Shown: positions 1 to 9,502, counted from the first letter of the stretch. The stretch is DNA of 64,000 nucleotides from Arthrobacter alpinus (GCF_900105965.1 NZ_FNTV01000001.1:3720001-3784000), one strand, 5' to 3'. The notes: generated from the letters alone by a model not told the origin. Numbers and translations are program-made.

Positions 1-46
1 ACGAATATCAGACGTTGGGATGATGTTTTTCCTGCACAGGCGGGCC

Positions 47-100
47 TAGGCTGATGCCATGACCGCATCGGCGGCCCGTAGGGGAGGGAACCATGACTGA
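47..100 (+). promoter_or_regulatory. Promoter box and possible 13-codon leader ORF before the ABC exporter
   Basis: TAGGCT (47-52) matches the TANNNT -10 form and is followed after exactly 6 nt by ATG at 59. From that ATG a 13-codon ORF runs to TGA at 98-100, overlapping the ATG (93) of the downstream ATPase gene in another frame. A transcript starting at 59 would be leaderless for the small ORF and would carry the Shine-Dalgarno-like GGGGAGGG for the ATPase. Whether the short peptide is made is inference. Confidence 0.4.
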
Positions 101-1067
101 GCACCAGCCAGCAGAGCAGGAGAGCGGACCAATCGTGGCGGGAGAGCCCTTCACCGGCCTTGTCGCCAAGGGACTTTCCCGCAGCTTTGGCGAGGTTCAC
201 GCCGTCGTACATATGGATCTGTACGCCCCAGCTGGGCAGGTTACGGCGCTGATTGGGCCCAACGGTGCCGGGAAGACCACGCTGTTGCTCATGCTGGCCT
301 CGCTGCTGGCCCCAGATGACGGAACCATCAGCGTGATGGGGATCGATCCTGTGAGTGATCCTGCCGCAGCACGGGCCAAGATCGGGTGGATGCCTGACAC
401 TTTGGGCGTCTGGGAGGCCCTGACGGCGCGCGAAATCTTGACCACCATGGCCAAGTTTTATCACCTGCCTGCCGCACAGATTCCCGACCGAGTTCAGGAA
501 CTGCTGGAACTGGTCAACTTGACGCCCCTGGCGGATCAGAAGGCACGGGTGCTCTCGCGTGGGCAGCAGCAGCGGCTGAGCTTGGCGCGGGCGCTCATTC
601 ACGATCCTCAGGTTTTGTTGCTCGATGAGCCAGCCTCGGGGCTCGATCCGGGATCGCGCGTGGCCTTGCGGAGCATTTTGCGGCGGCTGGCCGGCGAGGG
701 GAAGGCTATCGTGGTTTCCTCGCATGTGTTGGCCGAACTTGATGAAATTGCCGACGGCGCCGTGTTCGTCAATCAAGGTCGCTCCGTGCTGGCCCAGTCC
801 GTTGACGAGGCATCCGGGCAGGGGCGCAAGTACTCAATAGCGGCCCTTGACCCGGTCGCGTTGGCCAACGCCCTCGGGACTCTGGGTTTGGCATTCGCCG
901 AAGGAACCGGCCGCCGGGATTCAGTTTCGGTGACCGTGGGGACTGAGGCTGATGCCGCCAGATTGCTGCGCGATTTGGTGCAGGAGGGTGTGGACGTGTG
1001 CGCCTTTGCCCCGGCCACGGGAGCCTTGGAAGAGACCTACATGAGCATGAAGGTGGAGCAGCCATGA
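93..1067 (+). CDS. ABC transporter ATP-binding protein
   Basis: This is the ATPase subunit of an ABC-2 type exporter. After a polar N-terminal tail of about 25 residues, the nucleotide-binding domain shows Walker A GPNGAGKT (residues 55-62), the signature LSRGQQQRLS (about 154), Walker B VLLLDEP followed by the ASGLDP D-loop region, and the switch His in SSHV. The last 90 residues form the C-terminal extension common in CcmA/NatA-like ATPases. The ATG at 93 has GGGGAGGGAACC directly upstream. The stop codon overlaps the permease start in an ATGA junction, so the two genes are translationally coupled. The substrate is unknown; multidrug, sodium or lipid export are all possible for this family. 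Confidence 0.9.
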   Translation: MTEHQPAEQESGPIVAGEPFTGLVAKGLSRSFGEVHAVVHMDLYAPAGQVTALIGPNGAGKTTLLLMLASLLAPDDGTISVMGIDPVSDPAAARAKIGWMPDTLGVWEALTAREILTTMAKFYHLPAAQIPDRVQELLELVNLTPLADQKARVLSRGQQQRLSLARALIHDPQVLLLDEPASGLDPGSRVALRSILRRLAGEGKAIVVSSHVLAELDEIADGAVFVNQGRSVLAQSVDEASGQGRKYSIAALDPVALANALGTLGLAFAEGTGRRDSVSVTVGTEADAARLLRDLVQEGVDVCAFAPATGALEETYMSMKVEQP

Positions 1068-2218
1068 CCCTGAGCCAGTACTCGTCCGGCACCATTGCCG
1101 TGGTGGCCATGGAATTGCGGCAGCGGCTGCGCTCACGTGGTTGGTACATCATGCTGGGAATTTGGTTTGCCCTGATTGCTCTGGTGACCACGTTGACATG
1201 GTTTAGCTGGCAGGCGCAGCGCCGCTATCAAAGCGAATATGGCGGCATGGGACCGGACATGGTGGTGCAGGGCCCGGGCCCGCTGATCTTTGAGGCCGTC
1301 CTGGCGTTTGTGCTGTTGTTTGGTCTGCTCGTGGCACCCGCACTTTCGGCCAACGCCATCAGCGGGGACCGCTCCGCCGGCACGCTGGCCATCATGCAGG
1401 TGACGTTGTTGCGGCCAGGACAACTCCTCTGGGGAAAGTTCCTCGCCTCATGGATTGCCGCACTGGCGTTTTTGATCGTGAGCATTCCGTTTCTGATCTT
1501 TGGGATTGCGCAGGGGGGCCTGGGCGCAGGGCACATTCTGGTTGCCCTGCTCATGTTGTCAATAGAGCTCGGCGTTGTGTGCGCCCTGGGCGTGGGGATT
1601 TCCGCACTGGCAAACCGGCCGCTGTTCTCCATTGTGGTGACGTACTTGACCGTGGCGGCGTTGACGTTTGGAACGCTCATTGCCTTCGGGTTGGGCATGA
1701 TGCTCAGTAACGGCACCGTCAAGGCGAACCAAACGTATTACAAGGGCATGGAGATCTATCAAGGTGAGGGGCAAATTGATCAGCCCGAGATCTACCCGTC
1801 ACCGCCGAGGCCCACAGACATTACTGACGAGAACGACGAGTACGCCTGCTACGGTCCCCTCGTGGAGCAGCCAGCGCCCCGCTCGGAGCGTGTGGCCTGG
1901 ATGTTGAGCATGAATCCGTTCGTGGTGGTGGCAGATTCCATTCCGTATCCGGAGCGTAACGCCCAGGACCAGATGTATTCCTCGACGGGATTCTTCGAGT
2001 CCATCAGCCAGGGTGCACGCTACGCCCAAGCCGGCCCCGAAGGCACCTACCAATGTGCCAACGGCAAGGTGGCGGCGCAGTACCTCGACAAGCAGGCGCC
2101 GTTGTGGCCCCTCGGATTGGGGCTGCAGTTGCTGGTGACGGCCGGAATTCTGATCCTGGGTTGGCGTGCCCTGCGCACTCCAGCCCGGAAATTGGCCAAG
2201 GGGACGCGGGTGGCCTGA
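1064..2218 (+). CDS. ABC-2 type transporter permease
   Basis: This is the membrane subunit partnering the ATPase immediately upstream. I start it at the ATG of the ATGA overlap (1064) rather than at an upstream in-frame start inside the ATPase gene. The protein has about six hydrophobic segments: one near residues 25-45, a cluster from about 75 to 220 that includes the ABC-2 hallmark NAISGDRSAGTL, and one close to the C terminus. A long hydrophilic, probably extracytoplasmic loop lies at about 225-335. This layout is typical of NatB/ABC-2 permeases. The substrate cannot be deduced. A strong inverted repeat follows the stop codon. Confidence 0.88.
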   Translation: MTLSQYSSGTIAVVAMELRQRLRSRGWYIMLGIWFALIALVTTLTWFSWQAQRRYQSEYGGMGPDMVVQGPGPLIFEAVLAFVLLFGLLVAPALSANAISGDRSAGTLAIMQVTLLRPGQLLWGKFLASWIAALAFLIVSIPFLIFGIAQGGLGAGHILVALLMLSIELGVVCALGVGISALANRPLFSIVVTYLTVAALTFGTLIAFGLGMMLSNGTVKANQTYYKGMEIYQGEGQIDQPEIYPSPPRPTDITDENDEYACYGPLVEQPAPRSERVAWMLSMNPFVVVADSIPYPERNAQDQMYSSTGFFESISQGARYAQAGPEGTYQCANGKVAAQYLDKQAPLWPLGLGLQLLVTAGILILGWRALRTPARKLAKGTRVA

Positions 2219-2232
2219 TCCGGCCCACCGCG

Positions 2233-2296
2233 AAAACGGGGTCAACTCGTGAAAACGGCGACAAAATACGCCGTCCTCACGAGTTGACCCCGTTTT
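2233..2296. terminator. Nested perfect inverted repeat between convergent genes
   Basis: A 20-bp arm (2233-2252) is perfectly repeated in inverted orientation at 2277-2296. Inside it lies a second 6-bp stem, ACGGCG/CGCCGT, with an 8-nt loop. It sits between the convergent permease gene and ilvD, so it can act as a bidirectional terminator. The block 2266-2292 recurs at 47394-47420 with one mismatch. Confidence 0.7.
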
Positions 2297-2355
2297 GGGT
2301 GAAGCCCTGTAGCCAGGCCCCGTTCTCGGCGAGACCAGCCGGAACGGAGAAACCG

Positions 2356-4251
2356 CTAGGAGACCGGAACTGCCGAAAGGTTGGCGCGGGTCAGCACCGT
2401 GCTCTCAGGGATCTGCCGCACGGCGCCCTTGTCGGCGCTCGTGGCCATGGAGGCGTAGGCGCGCAGGGCAGCCGAGACGGGGCGCTCACGGTTGACTGGC
2501 TGGTAGCCGATCGTGGACTCGAGGACCTCGCGGCGGGCGTCCAGCTCGGCGTTGTCCACCACGAGCTCCAGGGAGCGGTTCGGGATGTCGATGCGGATGA
2601 GGTCCCCATCCTGGACGAGGGCGATGGTGCCGCCGGCTGCAGCCTCGGGGGAGACGTGGCCGATGGAGAGGCCGGAGGTGCCGCCGGAGAAACGGCCGTC
2701 GGTGATGAGGGCGCAGACCTTGCCCAGTCCCAGACCCTTCAGGAAGGACGTGGGGTAGAGCATTTCCTGCATACCGGGGCCACCGCGCGGTCCCTCGTAT
2801 CGGATCACAACCACGTCGCCGGCCTTGACGACCTTCGAGAGAATCTTTTCAACGGCTTCGTCCTGGGATTCGCAGACCACGGCCGGGCCTTCGAAGGTCC
2901 AGATGGACTCGTCCACGCCGGCCGTCTTTACAACGGCGCCGTCCACTGCGATGTTGCCCCGCAGCACGCCCAAGCCGCCGTCCTTGGAGAAGGCGTGCTC
3001 CACATCGCGCAGGCATCCTTCGGCCGCGTCGGTGTCCAAGGAGGTCCATTCGGCCGACTGTGAGAAGGCGGTGGAGGAGCGCTGGCCACCCGGGGCAGCG
3101 GTCCACAGCGCCTGAGCTTCATCGGTGGCCTTGCCTCCGCGGATGTCCCAGTCGTCCAGCCAATCCGTGAGGCCCTCGGAGTGGACTGACTTGACGTTGG
3201 TGTGCAGCAGCCCGCCGCGGTTCAGCTCGCCCAAGAGAGCGGGGATGCCGCCGGCGCGGTGCACATCCTCCATGTAGAAAGTCTTGTTGCCTGCAACGTT
3301 CGGGGCCACCTTTGCCAGGCACGGAACCTGGCGCGACTTGGCGTCAATGTCCTCGAGATCGTACTTCAGGCCGGCCTCCTGCGCTGCGGCGAGCAGGTGC
3401 AGAATCGTGTTGGTGGAGCCGCCCATGGCGATATCCAGGGCCATGGCGTTGTCGAAGGCCTCGAAGCTGGCGATCGAGCGCGGCAGGACCGATTCATCGT
3501 CGTCCTCGTAGTAGCGCTTGGCGATCTCGACGGCGGTGGCGCCGGCGCGCTCGTACAGCTCCTTGCGAGCCGTGTGCGTGGCGAGCAGCGAGCCGTTGCC
3601 GGGCAGTGACAGGCCGATTGCCTCGGTGAGGCAGTTCATCGAGTTGGCGGTGAACATGCCCGAGCAGGAGCCGCAGGTGGGGCAGGCGTTGTCTTCGATG
3701 AGCTCGATGTCTTCGTCGGAGACCGAGGAGTCCACGGCGTCGGAGATGGCGTTGACAAGGTCCAGTGAGCGGATGGAGCCGTCGGTCATGGTCACCCGGC
3801 CAGCTTCCATGGGCCCGCCCGAGACAAACACGGTGGGGATGTTCAGGCGCAGGGCGGCCATGAGCATGCCGGGGGTGATCTTGTCGCAGTTGGAGATGCA
3901 GACCAGGACGTCGGCACAGTGGGCGTTGACCATGTACTCGACGGAATCGGCGATCAAGTCGCGGGACGGCAGCGAGTAGAGCATGCCGCCGTGGCCCATG
4001 GCAATGCCGTCATCCACCGCGATGGTGTTAAATTCGCGGGCAATGGCGCCGGCCTTGTGGATGGCGTCGGAGACAATGCGGCCCACGGGGGCAAGGTGGG
4101 TGTGGCCGGGGACGAACTCGGTGAAGGAGTTGGCGACGGCGACGATCGGCTTGCCGATGTCGGACTTGGCGACACCGGAGGCCATCATGAGGGCGCGGGC
4201 GCCGGCCATGTTGCGGCCGTGGGTGACTGTGCGTGAACGTAATGGAGGCAT
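2356..4251 (-). CDS. ilvD: Dihydroxy-acid dehydratase
   Basis: IlvD dehydrates 2,3-dihydroxy-isovalerate and dihydroxy-methylvalerate to the 2-oxo acids of valine and isoleucine synthesis, using an Fe-S cluster and Mg. The sequence shows [12 protein letters not shown] near the N terminus, the cluster cysteine in [10 protein letters not shown], the second cysteine motif [25 protein letters not shown], and [20 protein letters not shown] near the C terminus. I chose ATG 4251 ([12 protein letters not shown]) because it coincides with the family N terminus; an extension to 4329 would overlap the divergent regulator. The protein is 631 residues and, compared from memory, resembles the 616-residue E. 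coli enzyme more than the roughly 575-residue mycobacterial type. No ilvB, ilvN or ilvC lies nearby. Confidence 0.93.
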   Translation of the reverse strand: MPPLRSRTVTHGRNMAGARALMMASGVAKSDIGKPIVAVANSFTEFVPGHTHLAPVGRIVSDAIHKAGAIAREFNTIAVDDGIAMGHGGMLYSLPSRDLIADSVEYMVNAHCADVLVCISNCDKITPGMLMAALRLNIPTVFVSGGPMEAGRVTMTDGSIRSLDLVNAISDAVDSSVSDEDIELIEDNACPTCGSCSGMFTANSMNCLTEAIGLSLPGNGSLLATHTARKELYERAGATAVEIAKRYYEDDDESVLPRSIASFEAFDNAMALDIAMGGSTNTILHLLAAAQEAGLKYDLEDIDAKSRQVPCLAKVAPNVAGNKTFYMEDVHRAGGIPALLGELNRGGLLHTNVKSVHSEGLTDWLDDWDIRGGKATDEAQALWTAAPGGQRSSTAFSQSAEWTSLDTDAAEGCLRDVEHAFSKDGGLGVLRGNIAVDGAVVKTAGVDESIWTFEGPAVVCESQDEAVEKILSKVVKAGDVVVIRYEGPRGGPGMQEMLYPTSFLKGLGLGKVCALITDGRFSGGTSGLSIGHVSPEAAAGGTIALVQDGDLIRIDIPNRSLELVVDNAELDARREVLESTIGYQPVNRERPVSAALRAYASMATSADKGAVRQIPESTVLTRANLSAVPVS

Positions 4252-4295
4252 AAGGCTAGTTAACCAGCATTCCCGGCGGACCGTGAAGACGGCGT

Positions 4296-4322
4296 CACTA
4301 CTAGTAGTGGCAGTGCTAGTTT
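4296..4322 (+). promoter_or_regulatory. Palindrome and -10 box of the MmyB-type regulator
   Basis: CACTACTAGTAGTG (4296-4309) is a perfect 14-bp palindrome. TAGTTT (4317-4322) follows, then 6 nt, then ATG 4329, the leaderless layout seen at several genes in this window. The palindrome could be an autoregulatory operator and could also affect the divergent ilvD. Function is inferred from position. Confidence 0.5.
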
Positions 4323-4328
4323 GGAGCA

Positions 4329-5159
4329 ATGAATGAAGAACGACGGCGTGAGCTGGGCCAGTTTCTCCGAGACCGCCGCGCGGGGCTGGTTCGGGCCGAA
4401 CAGGGGTTGCCGCCTATTGGCCGAACCCGAACCCGGGGGTTGCGCCGGGAAGAGATCGCGGCCTTCGCCGCCGTCAGCGTCACCTGGTACACCTGGCTGG
4501 AACAAGGGCGGGATATCAATGCCTCCCGCCAGGTGCTTGAATCCGTTGGTAGGGTGCTGCGCCTCAGCCCGGCCGAGCAGTCCTATGTTCTGACATTGGG
4601 TGGCCACGCCGCGGTGCCGGCGAACGGAAATACCGCGATTGAGTCCGTCCCGGCGCACCTGCAGGCGCTGCTGGACGCAGTGGATTTCCCTGCCTTCGCG
4701 GTGGCACCGGACTGGGGGATCGCCGGGTGGAACACCGCCTATGAAAGCCTCTATTCACGCATCGCCGAAGTAGCTCCGTCCGAGCGAAACTTGCTCTGGC
4801 TGGTATTCACGGATCCGCAACTGCGCCAGATGCTGCCCGATTGGGACATTACATCCCGGAATTTTGTGGCTGAGTTCCGTGCCGAGGCCGGATCGCGCCT
4901 TGGCTCCGCAGCCCACACGGCGTTGGTGCGCAAGCTGCAGGACGAGAGTGTTGAATTTGCCAGCATTTGGGCCGAGCACGTTGTGCTGAACTTTTCCTCA
5001 CGGCAGCGAATTTTTATCCATCCCAACGTGGGGGAGCTGACTTTTGACCAGCACCGATTGGTGCCTTCCGACGTCCCGGACCTGCACTTTGTCATGTACG
5101 TTCCCACGGCGGGGACCCTCACGAACGAGCGGTTGGCTGAACTGAGCCGTCGGGCTTAG
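4329..5159 (+). CDS. XRE-family regulator with MmyB-like ligand-binding domain
   Basis: This is a DNA-binding regulator. Residues 1-85 form a helix-turn-helix domain of the actinobacterial type with the typical [13 protein letters not shown] start, [18 protein letters not shown] and the WLEQGRDI segment. Residues about 100-270 match the MmyB-like domain (PF17765), recognisable by [23 protein letters not shown] and a C-terminal stretch ending in [10 protein letters not shown]. Proteins of this class often repress a neighbouring oxidoreductase or exporter; here the divergent neighbour is ilvD. The start follows TAGTTT by 6 nt. Its stop overlaps the recR stop by 4 bp on the opposite strand. Confidence 0.85.
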   Translation: MNEERRRELGQFLRDRRAGLVRAEQGLPPIGRTRTRGLRREEIAAFAAVSVTWYTWLEQGRDINASRQVLESVGRVLRLSPAEQSYVLTLGGHAAVPANGNTAIESVPAHLQALLDAVDFPAFAVAPDWGIAGWNTAYESLYSRIAEVAPSERNLLWLVFTDPQLRQMLPDWDITSRNFVAEFRAEAGSRLGSAAHTALVRKLQDESVEFASIWAEHVVLNFSSRQRIFIHPNVGELTFDQHRLVPSDVPDLHFVMYVPTAGTLTNERLAELSRRA

Positions 5160-5755
5160 GTCAGCGCGTTGCGGCGGCCCTCGAAGGCGCGGCCCAGGGT
5201 GACCTCATCGGCGTACTCCAAGTCGCCGCCTACGGGCAGGCCCGAGGCCAGGCGCGTGACTGTGATGCCGAGGGTCTTGAGCATGCGTGAGAGGTAAGTG
5301 GCCGTGGCTTCGCCCTCGAGGTTGGGGTCCGTGGCGATGATGATTTCCTGGATCTGCGCGTCGTTGAGCCGGGTGAGCAGTTCGCGGATGCGCAACTGGT
5401 CGGGGCCGATGCCTGCGATGGGATTGATGGAGCCACCCAGCACGTGGTACCGGCCGTGGAAGGCGCGCGTGCGCTCAACGGCGAGGACGTCCTTGGATTC
5501 CTCGACGACGCAAATGACAGTTGGGTCGCGGCGGGTATCGCGGCAGATGTTGCACAGTTCCGCCTCGGTGACGTTGCCGCAGACGGTGCAGAACTTTACG
5601 CGTTCCTTGACCGTGACGATGGCGCGGACCAGGCGTTGCATGTCCTCGGTGTCCGCCTCCAGTATGTGGAAGGCGAGGCGCTGGGCTGACTTGGGCCCGA
5701 TTCCGGGCAGGCGCCCCAACTCGTCAATGAGCTCCTGAACTGCTCCCTCGTACAC
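5156..5755 (-). CDS. recR: Recombination protein RecR
   Basis: RecR works with RecO and RecF to load RecA at single-stranded gaps. At 199 residues it has the family length. The N-terminal helix-hairpin-helix segment contains [20 protein letters not shown], followed by the four-cysteine zinc site [16 protein letters not shown] (about residues 57-72). A Toprim domain follows ([17 protein letters not shown], with [12 protein letters not shown] containing its acidic residues). The GTG start is preceded by AAGAGG. The gene lies 52 bp downstream of dnaX on the same strand, a conserved pairing, and is probably cotranscribed. No YbaB/EbfC gene sits between them. Confidence 0.97.
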   Translation of the reverse strand: MYEGAVQELIDELGRLPGIGPKSAQRLAFHILEADTEDMQRLVRAIVTVKERVKFCTVCGNVTEAELCNICRDTRRDPTVICVVEESKDVLAVERTRAFHGRYHVLGGSINPIAGIGPDQLRIRELLTRLNDAQIQEIIIATDPNLEGEATATYLSRMLKTLGITVTRLASGLPVGGDLEYADEVTLGRAFEGRRNALT

Positions 5756-5807
5756 AATGCCTCTTGTCTATTGCTGGTTGTTACAACTATTGGTGGTGGA
5801 GCGTGGG

Positions 5808-8800
5808 TCAGTTGGAGTTGTTGAGCGGGCGTTCTTCGATGAGTACTCCGCCAAGAATACGCTCGACGGCGGCCTGACCCACCACACCGGATTCCTCGAT
5901 CGTGACATCGTCCGGGCTCGGCACGTCCTCAACATATGGTGCGTTGGCCACGGCAGATGGTGCGTGCGCACGGGCTGCCTGAGCCGCCGGACTATTGGCC
6001 AGACGCTGATACATGCTCAGCTTCTCGCCAGCCTGGCTGCCAGCGGCTATATCCGACTCCGACGCCGGATCCGGCTGTGCCTGCCCCGTTGCCTGAGCGG
6101 GGGCCTGCTCTGCTGCTGTCGGTTGGTCCACTGTCGTTTGGGACAGGGGAACAGAGACCGTGCGAACCGTGGGATACGTGCTGGACGCGCCCAGAGGCGA
6201 ACCGGCTACCGGCAGGGACGCGTTGAACTTTGGCTCTGGCGGGGTATCCTCTGCTGCTGCCTGGGCGGGTGCCGTGGGTGTTTCGCTTGAACCGGTGTCC
6301 TGCGCCCAGTCGGGAGCGTTGGAGATGGCCCCCCAACCGGGGTCGGCAACCTTTTCCCTGCTGGACTGGCCCAGTGAAACGCCCCAGTCCTGAGTGGACG
6401 GCTGGCTTGACTGCTGGGCGATCTGTTCGGCCAGCATGGCACTGCGTCGTGGCGCTTCGGATTCAACGGGGGCAACAACAGCTGCTTCCGCAACGGGAGT
6501 GTCCCATCCTGTGGTCCACGCCGAAATGGGTGAAACCTTCGGCGGTGAATACGCAGGAACGGGTTCCGCCACCGCTTCAGGGGACTGCTGGTAAGGATCA
6601 ACCGGAACGTAATCGGCAGGCGGATAAGCTTCGGGTTCATCCCAAGGGTCGCTCGGCTCCGTGGGACCGTCCCAGGGTTCCTGTTCCACGGCCGGAGCCT
6701 GCTCAGCTGTGGGCAACTTGGTAGACGCGGGTGCTGGTTCCGCGATGGGGCCCTGATCCCTGACAGCGGGCTGAACAGTCACGGGTGGTTGCGCTACAAC
6801 CGGTGCCTGGGTCTCGGCTGTGCGAACCGGGGTTACCGTAGGTGCTGCGGTTGGCAGTCCCCACGAATCCCGGGGAGCCGCGTCCGGTGCCTGTACAGGT
6901 GTGGGTGCTGGAGCTGGTGCCGAAACGGGCGTCAGTTCCTGCGCAGCACTGCCGCTCCCTTCACGCTGGGGTGAAGGGTTACGAGTTTGAACTTTTGGGT
7001 TTGGCTCAGCGCTCGCCCTCGGGGATGGAGCTTCACCGTCAACGGGCAAGATCTGCACCGACAAACCGAGAACCGTGTTGATGGCCTGCTGCAGATTGGC
7101 CAGATGCCCGCCATTGCTGAACGTGCTGATGAGTCCCGTTGATGGAAGTCCAACACGGAGTTCTTGGCCGTCGAAGGTCTGTGGAACCACGTTCTGGTTG
7201 ACGATCACCCATGAAGCCATGCGAATACTCCGCAGGGCTCCAAGGATTTCCGGCCATGCACGGCGAATGACCTCGATGCCGGATGAGCTGCCACCGGAAT
7301 TTTCAGCTGGTGCGGCCGCCGGCACCTCGGCAGGGGCTGGGGGCTGAACCTGTTGTGCTTGCGCGGCCGGCGCCACGTTGGCTGGCGCCGCCGTGGCAGG
7401 GGCCTGCTTGGCCGGTGCAACCTCGACAGGGGCCTGCTCGGCCCGGTACGGCGACTCGAAGACAGGGGTGCCTTCAGGAGTGGGCAGGTCATCCCATGTA
7501 CGGCTCGGCTGAGGCGCAACCGGCGCTGGCTCAGGATTTGCTGCCTGAGGCTGTTCCTGGGCGGGTGCGTGCCGCGCGGCAACCTCTGCTCCGGCAGCTT
7601 CCTTGGCGCGCGCAAGCTGGGCGCGTACCGCGGCCAGGCCGCCGCCGCTCGAGTCCGCGGGAGCCGAGGCTACGGGCGCGGCGGAGGTGGGTGCCGGCGT
7701 CGAACCTTGAGCGGGGAAGTCTTGGCTCCGTGCTGCTGGCGCGGCAGGGTAGGAGGCGGCAGGCGCAGCCGGGGCCCCGCCGTAATTCAACCGTCGTTCA
7801 AGCTGATCGAGCCGGGTAGCCATGCCGCGGGTCGAGGAATCGGCGCCCGGAAGAAGAAGGCGTGCGCCCAGCAATTCCAGGTGCAGGCGAGGCGAGGAAG
7901 CGCCGGTCATTTCATTGAACGCCGCGTTCGTGACATCGGCTGCACGGGAAAGCTCCGCGGCGCCAAGCTGGGCGGCTTGGGTCTGCATGCGAGCGATGAG
8001 TTCATCCGGTGTGCCGCGCAGAATTGCGTGGGCGCTTTCCGGCATGGCCTGCACAATGATGAGGTCGCGGAAGCGCTCCAGTAGATCCTCAACGAAGCGA
8101 CGGGGATCATGCCCGGTCTGGATGACGCGGTCAACCGACTTGAAAACGGTGGCGGAATCGCTGGCTGCCAGTGCTTCAACCACGTCATCCAGAAGGGAAG
8201 AGTGGGTGTAACCGAGCAGGTCAACAGCGAGATCGTAGTCCAGTCCAGCCGCTCCGGCGCCGGCCATGAGCTGGTCAAGGACTGACAAGGAATCACGGAC
8301 TGAACCGCCACCTGCCCGCACCACGAGGGAGAGAACTCCCGGGGCAACCGCTACGTTCTCGGCCTCGCACAAGTGTGCCAAATAAGCCATGAGCGGCTCC
8401 GGCGGCACCAGCCTGAACGGGTAGTGATGGGTGCGTGAGCGGATGGTGCCAATGACCTTGTCCGGCTCGGTGGTGGCAAAGATGAACTTGATGTGCTCCG
8501 GCGGCTCTTCAACAATTTTCAACAGGGCGTTGAAGCCTGCGGAGGTGACCATGTGGGCCTCATCAATGATGAAGATTTTGTAGCGGTCACGGATGGGGGC
8601 AAAGGTGGCGCGTTCGCGAAGGTCGCGGGCATCGTCAACGCCACCGTGGCTGGCGGCGTCAATCTCAATGACATCGAGGGAGCCGGCGCCGCCGCGGGCC
8701 AGTTCAACGCAGCTGTCGCACTCGCCGCAGGGATGTGAGGTGGGGCCCTTGGCACAGTTCAGGCAGCGGGCCAGGATTCGGGCGGAAGTGGTCTTTCCGC

Positions 8801-8948
8801 AACCTCGGGGGCCGGAAAAGAGGTAAGCGTGATTTACACGGTTCTTGTCCAGGGCGGCCATGAGGGGCGCCGTGACATGTTCTTGGCCAATGACGGTGGC
8901 AAATGAATCCGGGCGGTACCGGCGATACAGGGCTGTTGGTGCGCTCAC
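5808..8948 (-). CDS. dnaX: DNA polymerase III subunits gamma/tau
   Basis: This is the clamp-loader ATPase of the replicative polymerase. I start it at GTG 8948 (MSAPTALYRRYRP), preceded by TAGGGT and a 7-nt spacer, a leaderless arrangement; the open frame to 9035 would run into the SRP RNA terminator zone. The AAA+ core carries YRRYRPDSFATVIGQ, Walker A GPRGCGKTT, a zinc site (CLNC...CGECDSC), the DEAH box IIDEAHMVT, ALLKIVEEPP and sensor FATTEPDK within about residues 1-230, with lid and collar regions to about 380. The second half is a very long Ala/Pro/Gln/Glu-rich linker with one short ordered segment (RRAWPEILGALRSIRMASWV). At 1,046 residues it is at the long end for actinobacterial tau. 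Confidence 0.95.
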   Translation of the reverse strand: MSAPTALYRRYRPDSFATVIGQEHVTAPLMAALDKNRVNHAYLFSGPRGCGKTTSARILARCLNCAKGPTSHPCGECDSCVELARGGAGSLDVIEIDAASHGGVDDARDLRERATFAPIRDRYKIFIIDEAHMVTSAGFNALLKIVEEPPEHIKFIFATTEPDKVIGTIRSRTHHYPFRLVPPEPLMAYLAHLCEAENVAVAPGVLSLVVRAGGGSVRDSLSVLDQLMAGAGAAGLDYDLAVDLLGYTHSSLLDDVVEALAASDSATVFKSVDRVIQTGHDPRRFVEDLLERFRDLIIVQAMPESAHAILRGTPDELIARMQTQAAQLGAAELSRAADVTNAAFNEMTGASSPRLHLELLGARLLLPGADSSTRGMATRLDQLERRLNYGGAPAAPAASYPAAPAARSQDFPAQGSTPAPTSAAPVASAPADSSGGGLAAVRAQLARAKEAAGAEVAARHAPAQEQPQAANPEPAPVAPQPSRTWDDLPTPEGTPVFESPYRAEQAPVEVAPAKQAPATAAPANVAPAAQAQQVQPPAPAEVPAAAPAENSGGSSSGIEVIRRAWPEILGALRSIRMASWVIVNQNVVPQTFDGQELRVGLPSTGLISTFSNGGHLANLQQAINTVLGLSVQILPVDGEAPSPRASAEPNPKVQTRNPSPQREGSGSAAQELTPVSAPAPAPTPVQAPDAAPRDSWGLPTAAPTVTPVRTAETQAPVVAQPPVTVQPAVRDQGPIAEPAPASTKLPTAEQAPAVEQEPWDGPTEPSDPWDEPEAYPPADYVPVDPYQQSPEAVAEPVPAYSPPKVSPISAWTTGWDTPVAEAAVVAPVESEAPRRSAMLAEQIAQQSSQPSTQDWGVSLGQSSREKVADPGWGAISNAPDWAQDTGSSETPTAPAQAAAEDTPPEPKFNASLPVAGSPLGASSTYPTVRTVSVPLSQTTVDQPTAAEQAPAQATGQAQPDPASESDIAAGSQAGEKLSMYQRLANSPAAQAARAHAPSAVANAPYVEDVPSPDDVTIEESGVVGQAAVERILGGVLIEERPLNNSN

Positions 8949-9025
8949 AGTTGAAACCCTATCTAATCCGCCTGACAAAATGCCGCGTGGTGCTGCAAAT
9001 CCGGCATATCTGGGGATAAATAAAT

Positions 9026-9112
9026 GACCCCTCATGCACCCGCCAGAGCCCGCTTACCCTTGCTACCTTCCGGTCCTGGGGGAGTTCACAGGGTGACGCC
9101 ACATGAGGGGCC
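9026..9112 (-). ncRNA. ffs: Signal recognition particle RNA, small bacterial form (4.5S-like)
   Basis: Read on the minus strand, the hairpin apex contains CAGGACCGGAAGGTAGCA, the universally conserved SRP domain IV signature that binds Ffh. The ends pair: GGCCCCTCAT at the 5' end with ATGAGGGGTC at the 3' end, which defines an 87-nt RNA. TAAGCT (9120-9125) lies 7 nt upstream of the 5' end as a -10 box. A U-rich ATTTATTTAT follows the 3' end. Its position just upstream of dnaX on the same strand is a frequent arrangement in actinobacteria. Confidence 0.95.
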
Positions 9113-9289
9113 GGGAATCAGCTTACCCGACTGTGGCGGCGCGGGCGAATCCGATCGCTGGCGACGGGCATTTCAATATTGATCCCGCGGTGGTACGTTC
9201 GCCACAGGGGCTTGGACCAGATTATTAAGCCGACCTAGCGCCATATGTGCCCCGGTGCGGTAGTAGGCGGGCGCAAGGAGTGAATCGAC
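9113..9289. other. Intergenic region, SRP RNA promoter side
   Basis: The left edge holds the SRP RNA -10 box. The right edge holds the Shine-Dalgarno sequence AAGGAG of the small membrane gene. I see no further gene or clear hairpin here. Confidence 0.5.
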
Positions 9290-9502
9290 ATGCTGACGTA
9301 CGGATTCTTCGAATGGATCTTCTGGGTTTTGGCCATTGCTTCAGGCGTTCTTGCCATGGCCCGGGGTGAAGTCTTTTCCACTAATTCTTCCCAGCGGGTT
9401 CACCGCCACGCAGGTCAGCAAATTTTTCTGTGGATCGCAACTGTCGCCTTCGCGTTGGCAGGCTTCGTCACGGCCGTGCTCGCCATGCGTGGCGGTCACT
9501 GA
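9290..9502 (+). CDS. Small membrane protein of unknown function
   Basis: This 70-residue protein has two hydrophobic segments, about residues 5-24 (FFEWIFWVLAIASGVLAM) and 45-66 (IFLWIATVAFALAGFVTAVL), joined by a polar loop with RVHRHAGQQ. AAGGAG lies 11 nt upstream of the ATG, which supports translation. Size and topology recall the actinobacterial DUF2516-type proteins, but I cannot make that match firmly. It stands alone between the SRP RNA and a tRNA gene. Confidence 0.65.
   Translation: MLTYGFFEWIFWVLAIASGVLAMARGEVFSTNSSQRVHRHAGQQIFLWIATVAFALAGFVTAVLAMRGGH

Noticed and set aside
2053..3063. Long plus-strand open frame antisense to ilvD
   Set aside because: It is a GC-rich shadow frame of ilvD and the terminator; composition is low-complexity Gly/Ala/Asp and no domain or ribosome binding site supports it.
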